Assembly: GCA_947461985.1 (NCBI GenBank)
Contig: CANHNT010000009.1
Coordinates: 1 to 17,380 of the forward strand
Source of the DNA: Bacteroidota bacterium
Lineage (GTDB): Bacteria > Bacteroidota > Bacteroidia > Chitinophagales > Chitinophagaceae
DNA length: 17,380 bases
Reading direction: 5' to 3'
Shown here: piece after piece, positions 8,500-14,778 of the stretch
Numbering within the stretch: position 1 is the first letter of the stretch
How the letters are laid out: every line of letters begins with the position of its first letter
Notes under the pieces: model-generated
Seen by the model: only the letters and a program-made list of their open reading frames with translations
Databases searched by the model: none
What the model was told of the DNA's origin: nothing
Program-made: the position numbers and the translations under genes

Positions 8500-9915
8500 T
8501 TAACCTTCTCTTGGAACAATTTGCGCCATCAAATCGGCTTCGCAAACCAATTTGTTTCCTACATAAGCTGTTCCTTTCATTTCGCAAATACCTCTTCTAA
8601 TAGGAGATGTCAATTCTAATTTCATAATTAACGTATCGCCTGGAATGACTTTTTGTTTAAATCGTGCATTGTCAATTTTCAAGAAGTACGTATCAAATTT
8701 CTTCTCTGGTCCTCCTTGATTATTTAATACCAATACTCCACCCGTTTGTGCCAATGCCTCTAAAATTAACACCCCAGGAAAAATTGGATTATCAGGAAAA
8801 TGCCCCGTAAACATGGGTTCATTAATTGTAACATTTTTTACTCCCACTATATGTGTATCGCTCAACTCAATAATTTTATCAACTAATAAAAACGGATAGC
8901 GATGAGGTAATAATTTTGAAACATAATTGCAATCAAAAATTGCAGGAACAGTTGGGTCATACACTGGCACATCCAACATACTCTTGTTCTTTTTGATATA
9001 CTCTTTTATTTTTTTTGCCAAAGCCACATTGGCTTTATGTCCTGGTCGATAACCAATAATATTTGCTTTAATAGGATAACCGATCAACGCTAAATCACCC
9101 ACAATATCTAATAGTTTATGTCGAGCTGGTTCATTTGAAAAATGCAATTGCAAATTATTCAAAATACCTTCTTGCACAACCTCTATATTGGGTTTATTAA
9201 AAATTGTTGCCAGCTTAGCCAACTCCTCTTTTTCTAAAACTCGATCAACAACCACAATGGCATTGTCTAAATCGCCTCCTTTAATTAAATTATTATTGAA
9301 TAAATATTCAACTTCATGTAAAAAACAAAATGTACGACATGGCGCAATTTCGGTTTTAAAATCTTTTAAGCCTTTCAAATAGGCATGTTGCGTTCCAATA
9401 ACATTCGAATTAAAATCAATCATTGTTGTGATTTTATATTCGGTGCTTGGTGTTGCAACCATTTCCACATTTTTTTCATCATCTGTATATGAAATATTAG
9501 TGTCAATAGATATGTAAATCTTTTTGGCATCTTGTGCCTCAATACCTACTTTTTCAATTTCATTTACAAAAGCAATGGCACTCCCATCCATAATCGGAAT
9601 TTCCTCACCTGTTAATTGTATCAATGCATTGTCAACACTCATTCCTACTAAAGCCGACAAAATATGTTCAACAGTAGCTACACGAGCACCATTTTGTTCC
9701 AAAGTAGTTCCTCTTGAAGTATCAACAACTAAATCTACATCAGCTTTTATGATGGGTTGATTTGGTAAATCTACCCGTTGAAATTTAAAACCAAAACCAG
9801 CACTTGCAGGTTTAACGGTCATTGTACATTTAACGCCAGTATGCAAACCAACGCCTTCCACAATAAATTCGCTTTTTAATGTATGTTGAACAGATGGACT
9901 CAATTCTTTACTCAT
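8500..9915 (-). CDS. lpxC-fabZ: Bifunctional UDP-3-O-acyl-GlcNAc deacetylase / 3-hydroxyacyl-ACP dehydratase (LpxC-FabZ fusion)
   Basis: The 471-residue fusion joins two cytoplasmic enzymes. LpxC (about 1-310) carries out the committed zinc-dependent deacetylation in lipid A synthesis. FabZ (about 325-471) dehydrates 3-hydroxyacyl-ACP in fatty acid elongation. The LpxC zinc ligands are visible: H84 in VEHILSAL, and H266 and D270 in HKLLDIVGD. A further catalytic-type His is in PGHKANV. The FabZ part starts at LLPHRYPFLLVDK (H338) and carries the active-site pair H372 (GHFPDNPIFPG) and E386 (EALAQTGG). The fusion is characteristic of Bacteroidetes. It brings together two enzymes that both draw on 3-hydroxyacyl-ACP, coupling lipid A and membrane fatty acid supply. 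The gene lies 15 bases after lpxD. The ATG start gives the expected N-terminus; no missing residue is seen. Confidence 0.97.
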   Translation of the reverse strand: MSKELSPSVQHTLKSEFIVEGVGLHTGVKCTMTVKPASAGFGFKFQRVDLPNQPIIKADVDLVVDTSRGTTLEQNGARVATVEHILSALVGMSVDNALIQLTGEEIPIMDGSAIAFVNEIEKVGIEAQDAKKIYISIDTNISYTDDEKNVEMVATPSTEYKITTMIDFNSNVIGTQHAYLKGLKDFKTEIAPCRTFCFLHEVEYLFNNNLIKGGDLDNAIVVVDRVLEKEELAKLATIFNKPNIEVVQEGILNNLQLHFSNEPARHKLLDIVGDLALIGYPIKANIIGYRPGHKANVALAKKIKEYIKKNKSMLDVPVYDPTVPAIFDCNYVSKLLPHRYPFLLVDKIIELSDTHIVGVKNVTINEPMFTGHFPDNPIFPGVLILEALAQTGGVLVLNNQGGPEKKFDTYFLKIDNARFKQKVIPGDTLIMKLELTSPIRRGICEMKGTAYVGNKLVCEADLMAQIVPREG

Positions 9916-9930
9916 TGTTATATACTAATT

Positions 9931-10974
9931 TTATTTATTATTTTTTAATTCATTCAAAGCCTTTTCAAGCGCATATATTTTCTTTTGCAAGTCGGGCAAA
10001 TTTCGATAAACGATTTGGCTTTTCAACGACGATTTATAGTCATAAGCAGGCGAACCCGTTAATGATAACCCTTTTTCTTTAATTTCTTTTGCAACTCCAC
10101 TTTGCGCATTTATTTTAGTTTGATCAGCAATTTTTATGTGCCCAACAATACCAGCTTGTCCGCCAATCATACAATAATTGCCAATTTTAGAACTACCCGA
10201 AATGCCAACTTGCGAAGCAATTACGGTTGCATTACCTACTTCTACATTGTGTGCTATTTGAATTAAATTATCCAATTTTGCACCAGCCTTAATAGTGGTA
10301 GAACCCATAGTTGCTCTATCGATTGTACAATTTGCACCTATCTCTACATTGTTTTCAATGACCACATTTCCTATTTGAGGAATTTTTTGGAATGCACCAT
10401 TTTCAAACGCAAAACCGAACCCATCGCTACCAATTACGGCACCTGCATGAATGATTACGTTATCACCAATCACACAATCTTTATATATTTTAACTCCGGC
10501 GTAAATAATGGTATTTTCTCCAATTTTTACATTATCTCCTAAATATGTATTCGGATAAATTTTAGCATTATCAGCTACAACCACGTTTTCACCAAGATAT
10601 GCAAATGCACCAATGTATACTTTTTCACCCACTTTTGCAGTGGTCGAGATAAATGAAGGTTGCTCTATAATTTCTTTAGGTTTAGGCGCAGTGTGTTCTT
10701 CATAAGTTTTTAGTAACAAAGCAAAAGAAGCATAGGCATCTTTCACTCGAATTAATGTAGCCGACACCTCTTTTTTCAAGACCAAGGTATCATTCACCAA
10801 TACTACAGACGCATTCGTTTTATACAAAAAATCTTCGTACTTCGCATTGGCTAAAAAACACAAATCCCCTTCTTTACTGTCTTCAATTTTAGCAATGGAA
10901 TTGACCATCGCTTTTTCATTTCCAACTACTTCACCCTGAACCAACATGGCTATTTGTTGAGCCGTAAACTTCAT
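9931..10974 (-). CDS. lpxD: UDP-3-O-(3-hydroxyacyl)glucosamine N-acyltransferase
   Basis: LpxD adds the second 3-hydroxyacyl chain, from acyl-ACP, to the LpxC product in lipid A synthesis. The 347-residue length is normal. Residues 1-100 form the uridine-binding N-terminal domain (FTAQQIAMLVQGEVVG start, GDLCFLAN). About 105-320 is a left-handed beta-helix of hexapeptide repeats (for example IGENTIIYAGVKIYKDCVIG). The C-terminal helix carries KKIYALEKAL. The general-base histidine is H242 in QIAHNVEVG, equivalent to H239 of E. coli, and IGSDGFGFA is conserved upstream of it. It lies between the HD phosphohydrolase gene (18 bases upstream) and lpxC-fabZ (15 bases downstream), so the three are very likely one transcript. 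Confidence 0.97.
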   Translation of the reverse strand: MKFTAQQIAMLVQGEVVGNEKAMVNSIAKIEDSKEGDLCFLANAKYEDFLYKTNASVVLVNDTLVLKKEVSATLIRVKDAYASFALLLKTYEEHTAPKPKEIIEQPSFISTTAKVGEKVYIGAFAYLGENVVVADNAKIYPNTYLGDNVKIGENTIIYAGVKIYKDCVIGDNVIIHAGAVIGSDGFGFAFENGAFQKIPQIGNVVIENNVEIGANCTIDRATMGSTTIKAGAKLDNLIQIAHNVEVGNATVIASQVGISGSSKIGNYCMIGGQAGIVGHIKIADQTKINAQSGVAKEIKEKGLSLTGSPAYDYKSSLKSQIVYRNLPDLQKKIYALEKALNELKNNK

Positions 10975-10992
10975 AAAATTTCTATTGTATAT

Positions 10993-12201
10993 TTAATGTG
11001 CAATGTAGCAAATATAATGTTTTTTTATGGGCACAAGCAAACCCTCACTGATTAAGGTATTTTCTACCTTTGTAATTTCTTTAATTTCGCCCGTTTTAAA
11101 CACAATTTTAATCTTCTCATCGCCAGCACTGTAGGTGCTATTTGAGGTTACATCTTGTGTAAAATAATAGTCTAACAACGATTCATCCACCTTTAAATCA
11201 TCTATTATTTTCGATTTTATTTCGGCAATTTCTGGTGCATTGGAGTCGCTCAAAAATTTTACTTTAAACAATCGTCTATCCAACAATCTTGCCGACAAGT
11301 CCGACAAAATTTCATCTTCATGCAAACGCCAAACTTTTAACGAAGCCACAATATCATAATCATCCAACGCTAAAAAGTTTTGCAAACAAGCCGAATTGGT
11401 TTTAAAATCTTCAAACGAAAACGGATTCGATAAAAAGAAATCTAAAAAAGGCGTTGCAAAAACGGCCTTGCCTTGCATGCGCAATTCTTTCGCACGTTTT
11501 AAAATATGCACCAACATCAACTCTGAGCTCAACACGGTTTTATGCAAATACACCTGCCAATACATCAGTCGACGAGCAATCAAAAATTTCTCAATTGAAT
11601 GAATGCCCTTTTCTTCCACCACCAACTCATCATTAACGACCGTCAACATTTTAATGATTCTATCATAACCAATTACCCCTTCCGAAACGCCTGTAAAAAA
11701 ACTATCCCGGGCCAAATAATCCAATCGATCCACATCCAACTGACTGCTCACTAATTGATGCAAAAAATGCTTTGAATATTGATTTGTAAAAATAGCAATG
11801 GCAAGTGTCAATCGCCCATTCATTTCATGGTTTAATTGCTCCATAATTAATAACGACAATTGTTCATGATTGACATCCACTATGGTATGCTCCAAGGCAT
11901 GCGAAAATGGCCCGTGCCCAATATCGTGCAACAAAATAGCCACTTTTACTCCTTGTTCCTCTTCAGCCGAAATGGCAATTCCTTTTTGCTTTAACTCCTC
12001 AATGGCACGATGCATGAGGTGATAGGCACCCAAGGCATGATGCAACCGAGTGTGCACCGCACCCGGATAAACCAAAAAAGCCAACGCCATTTGTTTAATG
12101 CGTCGTAAACGCTGAAAGGCAGGATGCGAAACCAATTCAAAAATTAAATCATCCTCTATCGTTATAAACCCATGCACTGGGTCGTTAATTATTTTTCTCA
12201 T
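10993..12201 (-). CDS. HD-domain phosphohydrolase (COG1078, dNTPase/SAMHD1-like)
   Basis: The 402-residue protein belongs to the HD superfamily branch related to dGTPases and SAMHD1. The physiological substrate of the Bacteroidetes members is not settled. The family start is intact: NDPVHGFI (6-13) and HPAFQRLRRIKQ. Metal-binding residues of the HD motif are present: H55 within TRLHHALGAYHL, H92-D93 in LLHDIGHGPFSHALEH, and D156 in QLDVDRLDYLARD. The C-terminal half lacks recognisable motifs. It is the first gene of a tightly spaced run HD, lpxD, lpxC-fabZ, an arrangement repeated in many Bacteroidetes. That suggests a housekeeping link to envelope synthesis or nucleotide balance, but no direct mechanism is visible. 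No signal peptide is present. Confidence 0.9.
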   Translation of the reverse strand: MRKIINDPVHGFITIEDDLIFELVSHPAFQRLRRIKQMALAFLVYPGAVHTRLHHALGAYHLMHRAIEELKQKGIAISAEEEQGVKVAILLHDIGHGPFSHALEHTIVDVNHEQLSLLIMEQLNHEMNGRLTLAIAIFTNQYSKHFLHQLVSSQLDVDRLDYLARDSFFTGVSEGVIGYDRIIKMLTVVNDELVVEEKGIHSIEKFLIARRLMYWQVYLHKTVLSSELMLVHILKRAKELRMQGKAVFATPFLDFFLSNPFSFEDFKTNSACLQNFLALDDYDIVASLKVWRLHEDEILSDLSARLLDRRLFKVKFLSDSNAPEIAEIKSKIIDDLKVDESLLDYYFTQDVTSNSTYSAGDEKIKIVFKTGEIKEITKVENTLISEGLLVPIKKHYICYIAH

Positions 12202-12207
12202 AAAATA

Positions 12208-12215
12208 CGAAGATA
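12208..12215 (-). promoter_or_regulatory. Possible -7 element for the HD-lpxD-lpxC/fabZ operon
   Basis: On the minus strand, 12215-12208 reads TATCTTCG, one base off TAnnTTTG. It ends 6 bases before the ATG, so transcription from it would give an almost leaderless mRNA. The identical 8-mer lies in front of the T9SS protein gene (16804-16797). No clear -33 element is seen. Confidence 0.25.
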
Positions 12216-12318
12216 GTAATTTGTTGTTAGATGTACTTCCTGACAGTCAATACAGATAACTTTTTTATAAATCGAGGACTTAAACATGAATCATCGAAAA
12301 CGAAAAAACAACAATTAA

Positions 12319-12429
12319 AGAAAAATTCAAGAACTATTAGGACATAAAAGCAGTAAGACCACCGAAATATATACCCATGTAAGTGTTAAAAATATTCAAA
12401 ATATTAAGAGCCCATTCGATGAATTATGA
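12319..12429 (+). pseudogene. Tyrosine recombinase (XerC/D-like integrase), C-terminal remnant
   Basis: These 36 codons plus TGA read RKIQELLGHKSSKTTEIY followed by THVSVKNIQNIKSPFDEL. This is the last stretch of a phage-integrase-family tyrosine recombinase of the type common in Bacteroidetes. It holds the LLGH box with its catalytic His and the nucleophilic Tyr in the IYTHV box. An in-frame TAA at 12316-12318 directly precedes it. No upstream frame back to 12202 gives the rest of the catalytic domain (the expected HTLRHSFATHLL-like box is missing), so only the 3' end survives. The fragment marks the left edge of the accessory segment and is probably the scar of a recombinase gene that once acted there. 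Confidence 0.8.
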
Positions 12430-12456
12430 AAAATGCTAATAATAAAATATTTACAC

Positions 12457-12492
12457 TTTGATAACATTTATGGCACAAAACCTTTATATTTG
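12457..12492 (+). promoter_or_regulatory. Candidate promoter of the lipoprotein gene, inside an inverted repeat
   Basis: TATATTTG at 12485-12492 matches TAnnTTTG exactly, and TTTG lies at 12457-12460 with a somewhat long 24-base spacer. The -7 box sits between TGGCACAA (12471-12478) and its exact reverse complement TTGTGCCA (12500-12507), a layout suited to a repressor operator. Transcription would start near 12499, just before the 40-base palindrome. Confidence 0.45.
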
Positions 12493-12500
12493 TATGTAAT

Positions 12501-12540
12501 TGTGCCACAGATGTTAATGAGCATTAACAAACGTGGCACA
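12501..12540 (+). repeat. 40-base nested palindrome (hairpin/cruciform)
   Basis: The outer arms are TGTGCCAC (12501-12508) and GTGGCACA (12533-12540). The inner arms are TGTTAATG (12512-12519) and CATTAACA (12522-12529). Both pairs are perfect complements. They are separated by a symmetric 3-by-3 internal bulge (AGA/AAC) and a central AG. As RNA it would form the 5' hairpin of the lipoprotein mRNA. As single-stranded DNA it would fold like a recombination site. It lies 72 bases after the recombinase remnant. GTTAGCG follows at 12550-12556. The structure is read directly; its role is inference. Confidence 0.7.
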
Positions 12541-12581
12541 TATAAACAAGTTAGCGTCAATTGCATGAAACCATACACGAA

Positions 12582-13355
12582 ATGAAAATCGAACTATTTC
12601 TTTTTACAATTATTATTTTGACTTCTTGTAAAAACAAGAGTGTAGAAAATGATAATTTTACCAAAACAGAAACAAAAAAAGAAATAGCCATTTCACAAAA
12701 AGAAACCTTAAAAATCCCTATAAAAATATTGACATCTAATGACACTTTAAAATTAGTTGATAACATTAAGAAGGTTATAGAACTTGAGCAAAATACAGAG
12801 TATTCAAAGTTTGAAAAAATATTAAGATTACAACACCTTATGCTAAATGGGAAAAGTGATAATATTATATTTATTGAATTTGAATATGGTTATACAAGTG
12901 GAGCTTCATGGCCAGGAAAATGCCAATTATTTTTCACAGAAAACGGAAAATTAATTGGAAGAGTGGATGCTGAAAAATATAAATTTTTAAGAATTAACAA
13001 AACAGAGTTACCATACTTTTACACTTTGGAAACAACGCAACACGGTAATGGTGGACATAATTTATATAGAATAAGTAATGACACTTTAGAGAACACATTA
13101 GACGGATTTTCAGTTTATTTTTTAAGGACATATGATTCTGACGAAACGACTTCAATCAATGAACCTTTTGAACTCAAAATGAAAATAAGTGATTTTAATA
13201 ATGATAAACTAAATGATATTTCATTTTCAGGAAAAATTATTAAATACGCAAAGAAATATCCAGTAGATTTTCAGTTTTTGTACAATAAGAAAACAGGACA
13301 CTTTTCTGAAAAAGAAGACTACTGCAAGAAATATAATTTTATAGGACATGATTAA
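12582..13355 (+). CDS. Predicted lipoprotein of unknown function
   Basis: This 257-residue protein was not recognised as a known family. The chosen ATG at 12582 gives MKIELFLFTIIILTSCKNKS, a compact lipoprotein signal peptide with an LTSC lipobox. An upstream in-frame TTG at 12561 would add seven residues that spoil it. After the Cys comes a charged Lys/Glu-rich linker (about 18-55). The rest looks globular and soluble, with aromatic and acidic residues and a motif-like FEYGYTSGASWPGKCQLFF near the middle. A short out-of-frame reading frame (ATG at 12565, six codons) overlaps the start with its TGA, which might couple translation. The gene stands alone between the palindrome and the first 154-bp repeat. 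It is convergent with the HAD gene and looks like accessory cargo. Confidence 0.75.
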   Translation: MKIELFLFTIIILTSCKNKSVENDNFTKTETKKEIAISQKETLKIPIKILTSNDTLKLVDNIKKVIELEQNTEYSKFEKILRLQHLMLNGKSDNIIFIEFEYGYTSGASWPGKCQLFFTENGKLIGRVDAEKYKFLRINKTELPYFYTLETTQHGNGGHNLYRISNDTLENTLDGFSVYFLRTYDSDETTSINEPFELKMKISDFNNDKLNDISFSGKIIKYAKKYPVDFQFLYNKKTGHFSEKEDYCKKYNFIGHD

Positions 13356-13368
13356 ATAAAAAACTGCC

Positions 13369-13522
13369 CCTAACAACTAAGCTTTCGAGCGGTCTGAAAG
13401 ACCTAGTATGAAAGCTAGGTTGATCCTCCGAAACTTTAATATTATTGAAATCCTCTGGCTTATTAATCTTCATAGAGTTTATACCCCACAACTCTGCTTA
13501 TATAAGCTACCACAGAATCCTG
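13369..13522. repeat. 154-bp direct repeat, copy R1
   Basis: Copy 1 of a repeat matching 14476-14629 without gaps at an offset of 1,107 bases; nine mismatches are counted by eye (about 94% identity). It starts CCTAAC. It then folds as AACTAAGCTTTC (13375-13386) against GAAAGCTAGGTT (13410-13421), 11 of 12 paired including one wobble, around an inner hairpin GGTCT-GAA-AGACC (13391-13403). Further stems are AGAGTT (13474-13479) with AACTCT (13490-13495), and the palindrome GCTTATATAAGC (13496-13507). It lies between the convergent lipoprotein and HAD genes. No transposase is encoded. Confidence 0.92.
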
Positions 13523-13547
13523 TCACAATTTGACGTTTTTAAGTCTT

Positions 13548-14012
13548 CTATATCAGTTGTAAACCTTTAAGTGAGATGAATTTTATTGCTTCACAATGCT
13601 CTTCTGTTAAACCTATATAAGGACTTGTTTGCACCAAATTCTCTTTTATAAAATTGGGAAGTTCATTTAATGATTTGTCATCATCAATAATGACAAAAAC
13701 TTCATCTACACTATTTAAATTAAACCAATTGACAATTTCATCTTTCCTACTAAGATTTTTTAAATTTTCAGGAAGTGACTTTATCTTTTTAATGTTAATA
13801 CCTCTATTCTTGAAAATGCTTTTCCACTCTTCAATACTAAATTTTGCTTTATGCGACGTTGTGAGCATAATAGTGTCTTCTTCAGTTATCGAATTTTGAA
13901 GTGCAATAGTAGCCTTACTACTAAATGCAGGAAATCCATCATTTAAGAATTCAGGACTTTTCCAACCTTTTGCAGGAACCATAACACCATCTATATCTAA
14001 AAAGAATAACAT
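13548..14012 (-). CDS. Small HAD-family hydrolase (predicted phosphatase)
   Basis: The 154-residue protein has the core motifs of the haloacid dehalogenase superfamily. Motif I is the hhhDxD signature LDIDGV with D6 (nucleophile) and D8. Motif II is in MLTTSHK (Thr/Ser 51-53). A motif III Lys is probably K90 in SRKDEIV, and motif IV acidic residues are in VIIDDDKS (D110-D112). There is almost no cap domain. It resembles the short HAD group seen in nucleic-acid repair and 5'-phosphate processing proteins, so a polynucleotide or small-molecule phosphatase is plausible but unproven. The ATG at 14012 places the strand before motif I right at the N-terminus. A TTG three codons upstream is a weaker alternative. 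It lies 19 bases after the ParB-like gene, so the two are probably co-transcribed, and both lie between the 154-bp repeats. Confidence 0.72.
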   Translation of the reverse strand: MLFFLDIDGVMVPAKGWKSPEFLNDGFPAFSSKATIALQNSITEEDTIMLTTSHKAKFSIEEWKSIFKNRGINIKKIKSLPENLKNLSRKDEIVNWFNLNSVDEVFVIIDDDKSLNELPNFIKENLVQTSPYIGLTEEHCEAIKFISLKGLQLI

Positions 14013-14031
14013 AACGGGCAAATTTACGGCT

Positions 14032-14415
14032 TTATTTCAGCAATTCAATGATTTTCTCTATTGGAACATTGTTATAGTCAGCATCTTGTCTATTTCTTAG
14101 ATTAACTTCTTCTTCGGTATCCCAATCGCCATCATCAAAACTAACTGTTTTCCAATCAATTAAAGTAGTTGCAGAAGTTGTAATCCACGAAATTCTGTCA
14201 AGCGGATATTTGGCTAAAAGTGATGCTACATATCGATGATGACCGTCACATATAAAGTTCCCATCTACTTTTATAGGAGGTATTTTTATATTAGCAGCCA
14301 TTTTCTTGAAAATTCTATTGATAATTGGCAAAGACAACCTAGTATGGGTTGAGGCTAATTCAATTTCATTTTTACTTATAAATTCAACAATGATTTCTTT
14401 TGTAATTCTTTCCAA
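14032..14415 (-). CDS. ParB/sulfiredoxin-fold domain protein
   Basis: The 127-residue single-domain protein carries the ParB-type nucleotide-binding signature: IPPIKVDGNFICDGHHRY, with D57-G58-H59-H60-R61 at its end. This corresponds to the G-x-H-R loop that binds phosphates in ParB/Srx proteins. There is no helix-turn-helix partition domain, so it is not a chromosome-segregation ParB. Small proteins of this fold act as nucleases, kinases or nucleotide-dependent switches, and the role here is unknown. The acidic C-terminal part (DDGDWDTEEEV near 93-103) is distinctive. The start is TTG (14413-14415). No in-frame ATG lies upstream before a stop, and the first internal Met (39) would remove a third of the domain. 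It is the first gene of a pair with the HAD hydrolase. Confidence 0.65.
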   Translation of the reverse strand: MERITKEIIVEFISKNEIELASTHTRLSLPIINRIFKKMAANIKIPPIKVDGNFICDGHHRYVASLLAKYPLDRISWITTSATTLIDWKTVSFDDGDWDTEEEVNLRNRQDADYNNVPIEKIIELLK

Positions 14416-14442
14416 TTTTTCAGTTTTTCAGTTTTAAAACAT

Positions 14443-14450
14443 CAAAAATA
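14443..14450 (-). promoter_or_regulatory. Candidate promoter of the ParB-like/HAD pair
   Basis: On the minus strand, 14450-14443 reads TATTTTTG, an exact TAnnTTTG -7 element 27 bases before the TTG start. It lies inside the segment bounded by the two repeats, 25 bases from R2, so the module would carry its own promoter if moved. No clear -33 element is seen. Confidence 0.4.
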
Positions 14451-14475
14451 AGAATTAAGGCTGAAATTTAAAGCA

Positions 14476-14629
14476 CCTAACAACTAAGCTTTCGAGCGGT
14501 CTGAAAGACCTAACATGAAAACTAGTTTAAACCTCCGAAACTTTAATATTATTGAAATCCTCTGGCTTATTAATCTTCATAGAGTTTATACCCCACAACT
14601 CTGCTTATATAAGCTAACTGAGAATCCTG
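14476..14629. repeat. 154-bp direct repeat, copy R2
   Basis: Copy 2 of the repeat at 13369-13522, in the same orientation. The roughly 90-base stretch from CCTCCGAAAC to TATAAGCTA is identical in both copies. Six of the nine differences fall within 19 bases (14513-14531), in and beside the distal arm of the first stem, reducing it from 11 to 9 pairs of 12. The inner hairpin GGTCT-GAA-AGACC and the GCTTATATAAGC palindrome are intact. Here the repeat begins ACCTAAC. It lies between the ParB-like gene and the terminator of the T9SS protein gene. Confidence 0.92.
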
Positions 14630-14725
14630 AGACAGTGACTTTGTGGAGAAGAAAGCAGCTTCAAAGCCAGACCAAACACTTAGAACACTTGCACTGCTGA
14701 CCCTGTTTACGATAAAAATAAGAGC
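14630..14725. other. Unassigned spacer right of R2
   Basis: Together with R2 and the terminator this belongs to a 363-base stretch without a gene (14416-14778). The bases 14630-14725 are less AT-rich than the surroundings. They hold no recognisable gene, RNA or repeat; short frames through them run on from R2 and are not supported. Confidence 0.4.
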
Positions 14726-14764
14726 AAAAAAAAGACTAATTCAATACGAATTAGTCTTTTTTTT
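14726..14764 (-). terminator. Bidirectional terminator behind the T9SS protein gene
   Basis: A perfect 17-bp stem, eight A's plus GACTAATTC (14726-14742) against GAATTAGTC plus eight T's (14748-14764), closes on the loop AATAC. Eight T residues follow the core stem on either strand. It ends transcription of the minus-strand gene whose stop codon is at 14779-14781, and would also stop plus-strand transcription leaving the repeat region. Confidence 0.92.
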
Positions 14765-14778
14765 ATTGAAGCTGAATT

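Noticed and set aside
12565..12585. Six-codon leader frame whose TGA overlaps the lipoprotein ATG
   Set aside because: Possible translational coupling, but far too short to support as a gene; mentioned in the lipoprotein entry only.
13369..13430. Classical integron attC site
   Set aside because: A YAAC-type left end and a stem exist, but the right end lacks GTTRRRY (GTTGATC in R1, GTTTAAA in R2), so the consensus is not met.
13339..13473. 44-codon minus-strand frame starting MKINKPEDFNN through R1
   Set aside because: In R2 the same frame stops after 17 codons, and no family is recognisable, so it is probably not a gene.
13369..14629. Composite transposon or insertion-sequence pair
   Set aside because: The repeats encode no transposase, and no target-site duplication was found at their edges.
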